This document shows positions 30,712-40,979 of a stretch of DNA of 64,000 bases, one piece after another. The translations under genes were made by a program, and so were the position numbers. Every line of letters begins with the position of its first letter. Positions within the stretch are counted from its first letter, which is position 1. Under the pieces are notes generated by a model, which had not been told where the DNA came from, made no database searches, and saw only the letters and a program-made list of their open reading frames with translations. This stretch comes from Candidatus Saccharicenans sp. (GTDB lineage Bacteria > Acidobacteriota > Aminicenantia > Aminicenantales > Saccharicenantaceae). The stretch is from the NCBI GenBank assembly GCA_030017715.1, contig JASEIU010000003.1, forward strand, positions 310,001 through 374,000. Direction: 5' to 3'.

Positions 30712-31790
30712 TTATATTTTTCTTTTATTAGCTCCATTCCTTTGGTTCCCATCTCCCCAGCCACCACTGGGTTATCCAACAAGTATTTTACCGAGTTGGC
30801 AAAGGCCCCCACATCACCAGGTCTGACCAGGATAGCGCAGTTCTTACCACCCAAAAGCTTCCTTAGCAGCGGGAGATCACTCGAAATTACCGGCAGACCA
30901 CAAGCCATATACTCAAAGACCTTAACTGGGATGGCTGCCAAAAACCGGGGCTCTGCAAGGTGATGGTTTACTCCTATCTTACTTTGCAATAGGTATCTGC
31001 ACACCACGGTGTGCGGAACCTTTTCTATAAAGACGAAATTTTCACTAATATCTGGTCCTTCTTTCTTCATCTCGCTTTCCGCCCATTTTATCATTTCCGG
31101 GGAGGCTCCCAAGATGCACCACTTAAAATTATACCCCATTTGCTTTAATTCGCGAGCCACAGAAAACATAAATGATAGTCTAGGGGAAGAGAGGGTTCCC
31201 GTGTGGATGAGATCAAATTGCAGTGTCAGGACGGTTTCATGACTATTAGCCGATCCGAACTCAAGGAGTGGGAAGTTATGAAGGGTACGCACCTTCCTAG
31301 CTCTCAGTTTTTGAAAGCGTTCAGTTATGGCATCAGTGGGAGTTATGATAGCAGCAAAGCTTCTTGCGCTGATTTTTTCGATCTGCCACATGAACCAACT
31401 AGCAATCCTCCGCAGGGAAGAAGGGAACCACTCTTTGAAAAGCATGTGCTGAACATAATCCTCATGCACATCATAAATGACCTTAGCCTTTGTTACAAGC
31501 GTGAGCAACATTCCAATGGGGATCAATTCTGGATCATGAAAGTGATAAATATCGGCTCTTTGCCTAAAAGCTAAGTGGAAAGCTTTGCTGGTAAGCCCAA
31601 GCATCCGCTGAAGCCGATTTCGCGATTTAGGCAAAGGAATGATCTTGACTCCATCTACAACCTCGTTCTTGTCATGCTGTGCGATCAAAGTTACATCGTA
31701 GCCCGCCTGGACCAACGTCTTCGCCTCCTTGTGGAAGACGCGGGCGTCAAATGGCGAATGAACAGTGGTAATGTGTACAACCTTTCTCAT
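30648..31790 (-). CDS. Glycosyltransferase family 4
   Basis: VVHITTVHSPFDARVFHKEAKTLVQAGYDVTLIAQHD; KVFEYMACGLPVISSDLPLLRKLL. Confidence 0.9.
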   Translation of the reverse strand: MRKVVHITTVHSPFDARVFHKEAKTLVQAGYDVTLIAQHDKNEVVDGVKIIPLPKSRNRLQRMLGLTSKAFHLAFRQRADIYHFHDPELIPIGMLLTLVTKAKVIYDVHEDYVQHMLFKEWFPSSLRRIASWFMWQIEKISARSFAAIITPTDAITERFQKLRARKVRTLHNFPLLEFGSANSHETVLTLQFDLIHTGTLSSPRLSFMFSVARELKQMGYNFKWCILGASPEMIKWAESEMKKEGPDISENFVFIEKVPHTVVCRYLLQSKIGVNHHLAEPRFLAAIPVKVFEYMACGLPVISSDLPLLRKLLGGKNCAILVRPGDVGAFANSVKYLLDNPVVAGEMGTKGMELIKEKYNWEKEEENLLSLYQELLEEEK

Positions 31791-31820
31791 AATATACTCG
31801 GCTTTGAATATCTACTGCAA

Positions 31821-32954
31821 CTAATATCGATGTATTCGAATCCCAAGCACTTTCACCAAGACCTCTTTGAATCTAAACAAAAACTCAGAAGAAGGGAACT
31901 CGCTATGTTCTCGAGGTGGCAATGCCAAGATCTCTTCCCATTCCCCAAGCGATAACCCAAGTTTATCGGCAATATAGGCTTTATCTTTTTCAAGCACTTC
32001 CTGACTCGGATACGGTGGCTTCTTAAGCTCATCGATCGCCTTTTCTCTGGCGAGCTGCCCCGAAAGTATTAGGCTTGATAGGTGTGCCCTCCGCTTGTCA
32101 ATTCCGAACTTCGTTGGAAGATAGTAGCCTTGATAGAACCTAGTTAGGATAGACTCATAATGCTTTAGGCCGTAATCATGCCAACCATACTTTTCTATCA
32201 AGGTCCTTTTTGCCTCCTCCTTATTGTAAGGCAAATAGTTAAGGAGCCGTATCACCCTGATCTTGCGTATGAAAGGATAATATACATATCTCTCCCAAAA
32301 ACTTAGCGCAGGGAACTTTTTCAAAGGGTCAGTTCCGAAACGCTTTTGAATGGCGAGCAGATGACGCAGATCACCGGAATTGAATCCCCATGTGCGCGGG
32401 AGGATGGATTCTGTTGCATAATTCCCTCCAATAATAATATAACGAACGCCCACCTCATTGGCCTTTTTATATAAAGCAGCAAAGAAGGCATGGTCTTGGG
32501 GAATCTCGCAGTTCTTGACGGCAGCTTTATAAAATGCAATCTGTAAGTCGCGCATCTCTTTCCATTCTACTGTGATAGTTTCAAAATCGAAGCCCAATTG
32601 TTTCACAAGGTTTTTTACATTGTTTTCTGATTCAGGACTATTCCATCCGGTGCCCACATGAACTAAGAGCGGGCGTAACCCTAACTCGGCAGTTAAATGT
32701 GCCAAATAAGAGCTATCGGTCCCACCGCTAATTCCTAAAACGGAGTCATAAGATTTGCCCTGCCCAGACTTTTTGATGGTAGATACAATCTGCTCCAACA
32801 GTTTACTTCCTTCTCCTGTATGAGCTCGTTCCAGAATCGGCCTAATTTCGCGATCAAAGTAATGGCAAAAACTACAAACGCCGTGGGCATCGAAGCTGAT
32901 TTCATCAGCAGTTGTGTCCATAACACATCGTATACAACTTTGATAACTTCTCAT
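31821..32954 (-). CDS. N-acetyl sugar amidotransferase (WbpG/PseA-like)
   Basis: CIRCVMDTTADEISFDAHGVCSFCHYFD Zn motif; PP-loop VLGISGGTDSSYLAHL. Confidence 0.88.
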   Translation of the reverse strand: MRSYQSCIRCVMDTTADEISFDAHGVCSFCHYFDREIRPILERAHTGEGSKLLEQIVSTIKKSGQGKSYDSVLGISGGTDSSYLAHLTAELGLRPLLVHVGTGWNSPESENNVKNLVKQLGFDFETITVEWKEMRDLQIAFYKAAVKNCEIPQDHAFFAALYKKANEVGVRYIIIGGNYATESILPRTWGFNSGDLRHLLAIQKRFGTDPLKKFPALSFWERYVYYPFIRKIRVIRLLNYLPYNKEEAKRTLIEKYGWHDYGLKHYESILTRFYQGYYLPTKFGIDKRRAHLSSLILSGQLAREKAIDELKKPPYPSQEVLEKDKAYIADKLGLSLGEWEEILALPPREHSEFPSSEFLFRFKEVLVKVLGIRIHRY

Positions 32955-33738
32955 ATAGATCTCCTAATTTTAAGATTAATTCCTGCAATACTGTGGAACT
33001 CGATAAGGTGTGCTAAAACGCTCCATCCCGACATTACCGTTTCATTAGCGATAGATTTGTATCTGCTCTCATAGACTGCTTGCGGTCAATCCAATAAAGA
33101 GGGCTGCCAGTTGGAAAGAAGAGCAAACGCAGCGATGGAATAATCATAAACCTCGCCATTGCTGTCGAAATTATGTATGAGATAGAACCTGCTATGCTAA
33201 TCAGTATTGCAAGACTTTTCAGTTTTCGAGTTCGCAGGTCTCCATATTTGCTCCATAAATTTCCAGGCAACTGCCTTCAGGTCATTTTCCCGAAATTCTG
33301 CACCCATTTCCCAAGCCTCGACCATAAAACAGAGGGTCAAAAGAAGTTTGACACATCCTCTGTACCATGGTCAGGATCAGTTCGTAAATATGGGCTATTT
33401 ACCTGGTCAGCGCCTCTATTCTCCCAACCAGCATAAGGCGGATTATCCTTGACCTAATAAGGGATCCTCACTATCCCATTAAGCAGAAAAATTATACCTG
33501 CTCGCATTTTCCCGGTCAAAGCCACAGCTTTCTCTAAGTAGTTGACATCTCAGGTTACCAGCCGCAACTAAAACAGAAATCGATTGTTTGCACAAAGACA
33601 GTCGCTAGGAACTTGGAAGGCCACTCAACAAGAACTTTGCGCCTGGTTCGAGTACCAAGTAGCCTTAGCACACAAACTCTTCCCATGAATTACAACGGGC
33701 TCAAAAACTCTCTTCAAAAGTTTCTTCATATTCATGAA

Positions 33739-33895
33739 TCAATGGTTGATATACATAGAGCGCAGGATTAGCGTGAAGCATTCCTTGTCTTCTTGTATTA
33801 TTTTAACCATTATGTTGTCATGCCGTCCATGTGAATGCCTTTGAATCTGAAGAGCTGATCTGCCCTTTTCATTGTATATGATCACCGGAACGCCT
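33739..33895 (-). pseudogene. Decayed coding fragment of unknown family
   Basis: Frame GVPVIIYNEKGRSALQIQRHSHGRHDNIMVKIIQEDKECFTLILRSMYINH* is protein-like but preceded by stops. Confidence 0.4.
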
Positions 33896-33929
33896 AGAAT
33901 TTATTAACTTCCTATTCGCCACCGTGGCC

Positions 33930-34075
33930 TCATTCGGCCAGCGAGTCTGGTATTCCTTCTCGATAACCCCTAACTTGAAGCAAATGATTAGCCCACTCGA
34001 TGAACAATTCAAGATTGCGCTCATTTTCTGTCGGCTCCTGCATATTTAAGAGCAACTCCATATATTTGGCCTCGC
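33930..34075 (-). pseudogene. Decayed coding fragment of unknown family
   Basis: Frame SEAKYMELLLNMQEPTENERNLELFIEWANHLLQVRGYREGIPDSLAE* with upstream stop; no intact ORF. Confidence 0.4.
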
Positions 34076-34305
34076 TTCAGAAATTCCCAATAGTTAGGCT
34101 ATCATTGTACAGCGGTTTTTTTCTAATGCCATTGTTTCGAGAAGAATATAATATTAATGAATATCACGCACTTTTCTGGAAGAACATGGTCTCAGCTGTT
34201 TTAGTCGAATTCTCGTATCTTTGAAAGACAAGCAACCTAGCAACACAGCAAAGCGGGGCCAGGCCTGCCAGGCCCAAACATATCCTCTGTATCATAGAGG
34301 AATTC

Positions 34306-35703
34306 TCATCGTTCTTCCTCCTGTATCTCACCTAGTAGCTCCTTCGATTTAGATGTCCCAATATCAAAGGAGTTTGAGGAACTTTCTGTCTTGCCCCTCT
34401 GGAACATGTGGACTGTGGCGATTAATGCTATCCAGGTGAATAGCATTCTATTGTCATTTATATCGCCAGACACCATAGAATTCACGAAAGCAAAGAAGCC
34501 TGCCACTAATAAGTATCGAGTCACAACTTTTGCAAGCCCTTTTTGTTTGCCCCGAGTGATAATCGGTATGGCAAAAGCTGTTAAAATCATTGCCAAAAAA
34601 ATCAAAGTACCTATTAGCCCGGTCTCAGCCCCTAATTCTAATATTATGTTGTGTGGATACTCGCGAATATCTAAACCTGCCACCGCTACACTGAACTGCC
34701 CAACCCCGTGTCCCCAGATTGGCGAGCGTGCCCAAAGTTCAAGCGCTTCACGATTGAAGCTTATTCTCGTTAATGCAGAGCTTCCTACCTCTGTTAATAG
34801 GACTTGGGTCCGGAACATGAGGGTTGGGAATAACTCTTCCCCCCCTACTCCGAGGATAATAAGGGCACAAAGTATCACAACGCCAAGGCGTATTGCATAT
34901 CGATCGATTCGAATGAAAGGCCGTCCGTTTACGCTAAGTATTAAGAAGAGGGCGAGCGAGAGGATCAGGGCTAATACCGGTCCTCTTGCCCCGGCAATTA
35001 ATGCTGCCCAAAGCTGTAAGACTGCCATTATCCATAGGATTGGGTTCATCAAGGGGCTTTTCTTTATAGGAAGTATAAAGGCCACGGTCACAAGAAACCC
35101 CAGGCCACAAGCGCGGGCTAAGGCAATGTAATTGCTCCCTAATGCAGTGATGAAACCTACACGTCCTATAGCTTGATAGTTTGCAAGTGCATCAATCGCC
35201 ATTAAAGTTGAAATCACTACGGTTGCCCAAGAGAACCTCTTGAGAGAGTGGAAGTCTGTAATAAGCAAGCCAGCACCAAAGAAAGCCCAGCCTGTTATGA
35301 AAATGAATCTAAAGACTTTGTCGTATCCGTACTGCCTGCTATCTGTGTAGAGCAAACTCCCAACAAGAGATAAAATGAGCAGAATGAATAATACAGCAAC
35401 TTTGTTAAACCCAATTGGAGTTCTCAAGGCAAATTTCGTCTTTAGCATACGATAAAACAATACACAAAATGACAAGATCAAAAAGAGTATCGTGATGTCG
35501 ATGTGATTCTGGATAAAAGCAACCCTCCGATCCGCCTTGTAGTAGCCAGCAAAAAGAAAGAGGGCAAAGAGCCATTCCGCTATCTTTTCGATAAAAGAAA
35601 CAGGCTGGCGGGACACACTTAGTTCACGCCCTTTCCTCAATGATGTCTCTCCTGCCTGTCTACAGTTGATATAGTCCTCAAAGCGTACCAAATGAGGCTC
35701 CAT
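34306..35703 (-). CDS. O-antigen ligase/polymerase (Wzy/WaaL-like) membrane protein
   Basis: ~10+ hydrophobic segments, periplasmic loop with ...RISFNREALELWARSPIWGHGVGQFSVAVAGLDIREYPHNIILELGAETGLIGTLIFL, typical of the Wzy_C family. Confidence 0.88.
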   Translation of the reverse strand: MEPHLVRFEDYINCRQAGETSLRKGRELSVSRQPVSFIEKIAEWLFALFLFAGYYKADRRVAFIQNHIDITILFLILSFCVLFYRMLKTKFALRTPIGFNKVAVLFILLILSLVGSLLYTDSRQYGYDKVFRFIFITGWAFFGAGLLITDFHSLKRFSWATVVISTLMAIDALANYQAIGRVGFITALGSNYIALARACGLGFLVTVAFILPIKKSPLMNPILWIMAVLQLWAALIAGARGPVLALILSLALFLILSVNGRPFIRIDRYAIRLGVVILCALIILGVGGEELFPTLMFRTQVLLTEVGSSALTRISFNREALELWARSPIWGHGVGQFSVAVAGLDIREYPHNIILELGAETGLIGTLIFLAMILTAFAIPIITRGKQKGLAKVVTRYLLVAGFFAFVNSMVSGDINDNRMLFTWIALIATVHMFQRGKTESSSNSFDIGTSKSKELLGEIQEEER

Positions 35704-36992
35704 AAAACAAGATAAGCGATCAGCATTGACAGACTATAAATAGTGACAGCATTGACAGGCGATATGCCCCATGCCCTTCCTGCGAGTAGACCCCCGACAA
35801 CCAAAACCAGTCGTGTCCCTTCCCAAACTGAATACAGATCCTGCCGCTCCAGGATATTCATGGTATGTGAGAGCGGGATTATCGCAAACCGTACTGCGAA
35901 CATCGGCCCCATGATCTGCACATAGCGGCCGGCTGTCTTCCAACCCGGACCGAAGACGATGGTAAAGAACCATGGTGCCAAAGCACACAAGACTGCTACA
36001 GGAAGCCCCCCGATGAGGGCGAGCCGAGCAGTTAATTTGAGGTAGAGTTGCCTTATAGATTTTGGATCCTCTCGGGGGAGTCGAGACGCTTCACCAAAGT
36101 AGACTTGAGCCACTGAATCCCCGACTAAGTTGAGTGGAGCCGCGATCACCCGCTGACCCAAGGCAAACCAGCCGGCAACCTCTGCGCCATAAAATGCCGC
36201 GAACAAGAGTTGAGGTAACTGTAGCCCCAAACCCTCAAGAAGGTCAGCCCAACTGGAAAAGAACGGGAAGCGTTTATATCTCGCGCCAGCATGGCATATC
36301 GCCCGCAAACTGACGGCCTTGAAAGGAGCGCGGTCTTTCCTCCAGGCAGATAAGCCTAAGGATGCACTTCCGGCGGTTTCGCCCGCCAATTGGCCTAGAA
36401 GGAGCCCAACTGGCCCAGAATGCACAAAACCCACACCAACTTGAAGGGCTGCGCGGGCCACACCACGGCTTAGCCGTGTTCGGGCAAGATTTGGAAAATC
36501 GCGTTTCCGCACTGCCCAGTAATTCAAAATTTGGTAGGTGCCGGCACCCAACATTCCTAAAGGGACGAGCCACAAATAAGGCTTAAGCTTGGGGACACTG
36601 GCCCAGGCAACTATCTGCTCTCCTAGTTTCCAGACTACTACCCATGACAGCAAGCTCATTCCCAGCAACAACATAAAACAAAGAGCCAAAACGTTGGCTG
36701 CCGTTTGATCATCTTCAGGAAGAGGAATGGCATATTCATAGCGCAAAGATGCCACCACGGTAATGATTCCCAACATAGAAGCATAGACTCCAAAGACGCC
36801 AAATTCCTCCGCAGAATAGAGGCGGGTGAGAATGGGCGATACGAGGATCGTTATCGCTTGCCCCAACGCTGATCCCCCTGCGAGCATGGTGACGCTTCGG
36901 GCAAACCGGCTCTTGGGCAAGTGTGCCCTTATCGCGTCCTTGAGCCACCTTTGCGCTGCAGCTACCCTTCTCATCCTATTTATCTTCATCAC
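35637..36992 (-). CDS. Polysaccharide flippase (Wzx-like, MATE/MOP superfamily)
   Basis: SVTMLAGGSALGQAITILVSPILTRLYSAEEFGVFGVYASMLGIITVVASLRYEYAIPLP. Confidence 0.9.
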   Translation of the reverse strand: MMKINRMRRVAAAQRWLKDAIRAHLPKSRFARSVTMLAGGSALGQAITILVSPILTRLYSAEEFGVFGVYASMLGIITVVASLRYEYAIPLPEDDQTAANVLALCFMLLLGMSLLSWVVVWKLGEQIVAWASVPKLKPYLWLVPLGMLGAGTYQILNYWAVRKRDFPNLARTRLSRGVARAALQVGVGFVHSGPVGLLLGQLAGETAGSASLGLSAWRKDRAPFKAVSLRAICHAGARYKRFPFFSSWADLLEGLGLQLPQLLFAAFYGAEVAGWFALGQRVIAAPLNLVGDSVAQVYFGEASRLPREDPKSIRQLYLKLTARLALIGGLPVAVLCALAPWFFTIVFGPGWKTAGRYVQIMGPMFAVRFAIIPLSHTMNILERQDLYSVWEGTRLVLVVGGLLAGRAWGISPVNAVTIYSLSMLIAYLVLWSLIWYALRTISTVDRQERHH

Positions 36993-37005
36993 TTATCCTT
37001 GGCCA

Positions 37006-38220
37006 TTACCTAATATAGAACAGAGCATGCACAATCCTCTCCGACGCCTTGCCGTCTCCGAAAGGAAGTCCGGAGGAACTATCGCGCTGAGAGGCAGAGG
37101 AACAGACAGCAAGTGCTGCTTGAAAGATGCGATTGGGATCAAAGCCAACCAGTGTGTTCCAACCCGTCTCCACCGTCTCCGCCCACTCCGTTTCCTCCCG
37201 CATGGTCACACAGGGAACGCGGAAGAAGAAGGCCTCCTTTTGGACTCCGCCCGAGTCGGTGAGGATAACCCGGGCGTTCTTCTCGAGCAGGAGCATGTCC
37301 AGGTAAGAGACCGGCTCGACTATAAGCAGATTGCGCGGCGAAGGGTCAGGATGGGGGGAGAGGAAAGAGAGGGCGTTTCGGGTGCGGGGGTGCAGGGGAA
37401 CCACGACCGTGAGCCCCTTCCGGGCGACGGTCGCCAGTCCTTCAAAGATCCCCCTGAGGCGCCCAGGATCGTCAGCGTTCTCCGCCCGGTGAATGGTGGC
37501 CAGAGCGTATCCTCTGCGTTCAAGCCCCAGGCGATCGAGGATCCCGGACTTCGTTTCAGCCAGCTCGGCGTACTGGAGCACCGCATCGTACATCACGTCG
37601 CCGACGTTGAGAACTAATGGTACGTGGTGTGTGGTCAGTGCCTTGTCCCCTGGAATCAGTGGCACATAGTCAAGCGGGAGGAGATGGCCGTCGTTGACGA
37701 TATTGGTGAAGCCCTCCCTTTTCAGATTCCGTACTGCGGTCTCGGTGGGACAGAAGAGGAGATCGGCTACATGGTCGGCGAGCACTCGGTTTATCTCCTC
37801 AGGCATCGTCCTGTTGAAGCTGCGCAGCCCAGCCTCCACGTGAGCCAGAGGGATATGTAGCTTGGTCGCGACTAAAGCACCTGCCAGGGTGGAGTTCGTG
37901 TCGCCGTAGACCATCACCACGTCCGGCTTCTCTTTGAGAAGCACCTCTTCGATCCGCTTGAGCATCTCGCCGGTCTGATAGCCATGGGTGCCTGAGCCCA
38001 CACCCAGGTGGTAATCCGGCGCTTTTAGGCCAAGTTCTTCGAAGAAAACCTGAGACATCTCATAGTCATAATGCTGGCCGGAATGGAGCAGAACCTCCTG
38101 AATATGATCTCCATCAGTCTCTTTATTATGAAGGTCGATCCCCTTTAAAATTGGCGCCAGTTTTATAAACTGAGGCCTGGCGCCAACGATGTTAATGAGC
38201 TTCACCGCTTTCCCCCTCAC
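37006..38220 (-). CDS. wecB: UDP-N-acetylglucosamine 2-epimerase (WecB/WbpI type), intact copy
   Basis: KLINIVGARPQFIKLAPILKG...LLHSGQHYDYEMSQVFFEELGL...VMVYGDTNSTLAGALVATKL..HVEAGLRSFNRTMPEEINRVLADH. Confidence 0.92.
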   Translation of the reverse strand: MRGKAVKLINIVGARPQFIKLAPILKGIDLHNKETDGDHIQEVLLHSGQHYDYEMSQVFFEELGLKAPDYHLGVGSGTHGYQTGEMLKRIEEVLLKEKPDVVMVYGDTNSTLAGALVATKLHIPLAHVEAGLRSFNRTMPEEINRVLADHVADLLFCPTETAVRNLKREGFTNIVNDGHLLPLDYVPLIPGDKALTTHHVPLVLNVGDVMYDAVLQYAELAETKSGILDRLGLERRGYALATIHRAENADDPGRLRGIFEGLATVARKGLTVVVPLHPRTRNALSFLSPHPDPSPRNLLIVEPVSYLDMLLLEKNARVILTDSGGVQKEAFFFRVPCVTMREETEWAETVETGWNTLVGFDPNRIFQAALAVCSSASQRDSSSGLPFGDGKASERIVHALFYIR

Positions 38221-39337
38221 TCATCTCAAAGAATCGCGTGATCTCGCCGGCCACGCATTTCTGCTGCTCTTCGGTTAGTTCAGGAAACATAGGTAGCGAA
38301 AGGACTTCACGACTTGCCTTCTCGCTTTCCGGGAAATCTCCTTCTTCATAACCAAGAAATCCAAAGCACGGCTGGAGGTGCAGGGGCAAAGGATAGTAAA
38401 CCTGCGTCTCAATTCCACGCTCCCTCAGGTAGTTGCGAAGAGCATCACGCTTCTCTCCCAGGACACGAATGGTATACTGGTGAAATACATGAGAGCAGTC
38501 TGGTGCTATGTAAGGAGTTTTCACATAATTGATTTCTCTCAGAAGTTCATTATACAGAGCGCTCAGGCGTTGCCTCGCCCCGGCCCAGGCATTTAGATAA
38601 GGAAGCTTCGCCCGGAGAATAGCCGCCTGTATGGTATCGAGACGCGAATTATAACCGATCATGTGGTAGTAGTACCTGGGTTTTGAACCATGAGCCCTTA
38701 ACATCTTTATTCTATCGGAAATTTCAGGATCGTTGGTGACAACCAATCCCCCGTCGCCAAAAGCCCCGAGATTTTTGGAGGGGAAAAAGCTAATGCAGCC
38801 AGCATGGCCAAACTGCCCTACCGCTTTTCCTTTATATTTTGCTCCTATGGCCTGGGCAACATCCTCAACAACAAAAAGCCTGTATTTTCGGGCAAGCTCA
38901 AGTATTTTATCCATGTCGGCTGGCTGGCCATAAAGATGGACCGGAATTATGGCTCGAGTCTTTTCGGTAATGGCTCTTTCTATTAAATCGGTGTTAAGGT
39001 TAAAGGTTTCAGGGTCAATGTCGACAAACACCGGTTTTGCGCCACAGTGAACTATAGAAGAGGCCGAGGCGACAAAAGTTAAGGGAGAGGTAATCACCTC
39101 GTCACCGGGCCCAATTCCGATAGCCTTTAGAGCTAAAATCAAAGCATCCGTGCCTGATGCCACTCCGACCCCATACTTACAGCCGCAGAACTCAGCTACT
39201 TCCTGTTCTAAAGCTTCCACCTCCGACCCGAGGATGTACTGACCGGAGCGAAGGACTCTTTTTACTGCCTCATCTACCTCTTTTTCAATAGAAGCATACT
39301 GAGCTTTGAGGTCAACTAAAGGAATTGATTTCTTCAT
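38192..39337 (-). CDS. DegT/DnrJ/EryC1/StrS aminotransferase (WbpE-like)
   Basis: IPLVDLKAQYASIEKEVDEAVKRVL; VEDVAQAIGAKYKGKAVGQFGHAGCISFFPSKNLGAFGDGG PLP-lysine region. Confidence 0.92.
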   Translation of the reverse strand: MKKSIPLVDLKAQYASIEKEVDEAVKRVLRSGQYILGSEVEALEQEVAEFCGCKYGVGVASGTDALILALKAIGIGPGDEVITSPLTFVASASSIVHCGAKPVFVDIDPETFNLNTDLIERAITEKTRAIIPVHLYGQPADMDKILELARKYRLFVVEDVAQAIGAKYKGKAVGQFGHAGCISFFPSKNLGAFGDGGLVVTNDPEISDRIKMLRAHGSKPRYYYHMIGYNSRLDTIQAAILRAKLPYLNAWAGARQRLSALYNELLREINYVKTPYIAPDCSHVFHQYTIRVLGEKRDALRNYLRERGIETQVYYPLPLHLQPCFGFLGYEEGDFPESEKASREVLSLPMFPELTEEQQKCVAGEITRFFEMSEGESGEAH

Positions 39338-39349
39338 TGTTAAAGGTCC

Positions 39350-39961
39350 TTACTTCAATGGTTTATCTTCGGGCCAATCGAGACACCTCAAAATTCCTGG
39401 CTCAACTTCCTTATACCGCCAGCCACTTTCAGGACAGACATATATCCCATCATTATCAGGATTTATTAAGCGATGGCCATGACGACTGACCCAGCCCTTC
39501 TGGCGGGCAGGGACTCCGAGCATAAGCGCATAATCAGGAACATCAGAAACTACTACCGCCCCCGCTCCGATTAGGGCATATCTTCCTATGGTTACGCCAC
39601 AGACTATTGTAGCGTTGGCTCCGATAGAAGCTCCTCTCCGGACAATTGTTTTTTCATAGAGATGACGCCTTACTAGCTCTGACCTGGGATTGCTGATATT
39701 AGTAAAAACACAGGATGGTCCACAAAAGACATAATCTTCGAGGATCACACCCTCATATACTGAAACATTATTCTGGATTTTCACATAATCGCCTATTACA
39801 ACATTATTGCCTATATTAACATTCTGCCCGAGAACACAATTCTTCCCTATTCTGGCCCCGGATTGGATATGGCAAAAGTGCCAGATTTTCGTTTCCTCGC
39901 CTATTTCAACTCCCTCATCGATGAAGCTACTTGGATGGACAAAATAATTATTCTGGCTCAT
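39350..39961 (-). CDS. Hexapeptide-repeat N-acetyltransferase (WbpD-like)
   Basis: Left-handed beta-helix repeats [69 protein letters not shown]. Confidence 0.9.
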   Translation of the reverse strand: MSQNNYFVHPSSFIDEGVEIGEETKIWHFCHIQSGARIGKNCVLGQNVNIGNNVVIGDYVKIQNNVSVYEGVILEDYVFCGPSCVFTNISNPRSELVRRHLYEKTIVRRGASIGANATIVCGVTIGRYALIGAGAVVVSDVPDYALMLGVPARQKGWVSRHGHRLINPDNDGIYVCPESGWRYKEVEPGILRCLDWPEDKPLK

Positions 39962-40004
39962 GTTTATCCTTTCTAAAGTTGCTATTTGATTATTTTACCC
40001 TTCT

Positions 40005-40955
40005 TCATAAAAGTTTAGCGGCCAGGGGATGGACATCGCCGGCTCTCGGCTTTAATTCTGTCTTCCTAATTTGATAAACTATATCTATCGCATTCCTATT
40101 CTCGTCGAGACGGAATCCATTACCTTTTAGGATTTCTTCATAAACTCTGGTGTGGAGATCCTGAAAGCCGTCAGTAAAATCAAATGGCTTCCCATTTATT
40201 TCTATGCAGCGATACGACCTTTTGCCAGCCGAGAGAACTTCGGGCGGCAAATCTTCAAACCTTAGCGACAAAAACCATCTGACTCGGGCTTTTTTAAGCT
40301 CAAGATAACCGGCAGCAACGTCTGGTTGCCTCAGATGAACAATATTTCTCAAAGGCGGGCCAAAAATCCAGCTCAGCATATCAAAGAAATGAACTCCTAT
40401 ATTGGTTGCGATTCCGCCCGATTTATCTTCTATCCCCTTCCAGGAATAAAAATACCAGCGACCACGGGCTGTTATATAGGTAAGGTCAATATCATAGATT
40501 GAATCGCTCCTGTTCTGCTCTATTTTTTCCCTTAAATTCAATATTTCCGGATGCAATCGAAGTTGAAGAACTGTATATATCTTATGTCCGTATTCTTCCT
40601 CTTCTTCCTTTAATGCATCTATGTTCCATGGATTAAGGACCACAGGCTTCTCGCAGATAGCATCAGCTCCAATACGCAGAGCAAAGCGGCAGTGCGCGTC
40701 GTGAAGATAATTGGGAGAGCAGATGCTCACAAAATGCACCGCTCTTTCCGGCTCTTTGCGGCGAAGCATTTCTAAATGTCTATCAAATCGCTCGAATTCG
40801 GTGAAAAAATCAGCGTTCGCGAAATATGAATCGATAATTCCCACTGAATCACTCTTATCAAGCGTGGCTACCAATTGATTATTTGTCTCTTTGATGGCTT
40901 TAAGGTGACGAGGAGCAATATAGCCGGCAACGCCTATTAAAGCAAAGTTTTTCAT
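40005..40955 (-). CDS. Gfo/Idh/MocA family oxidoreductase (WbpB-like)
   Basis: MKNFALIGVAGYIAPRHLKAIKETNNQLVATLDKSDSVGIIDSYFANADFFTEFERFD; ADAICEKPVVLNPWNID. Confidence 0.92.
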   Translation of the reverse strand: MKNFALIGVAGYIAPRHLKAIKETNNQLVATLDKSDSVGIIDSYFANADFFTEFERFDRHLEMLRRKEPERAVHFVSICSPNYLHDAHCRFALRIGADAICEKPVVLNPWNIDALKEEEEEYGHKIYTVLQLRLHPEILNLREKIEQNRSDSIYDIDLTYITARGRWYFYSWKGIEDKSGGIATNIGVHFFDMLSWIFGPPLRNIVHLRQPDVAAGYLELKKARVRWFLSLRFEDLPPEVLSAGKRSYRCIEINGKPFDFTDGFQDLHTRVYEEILKGNGFRLDENRNAIDIVYQIRKTELKPRAGDVHPLAAKLL

Positions 40956-40979
40956 TTTAGACTCGCAAAATGATTAAAA

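Noticed and set aside
34391-35131. 246-aa + strand ORF
   Set aside because: Antisense to the Wzy-like membrane protein.
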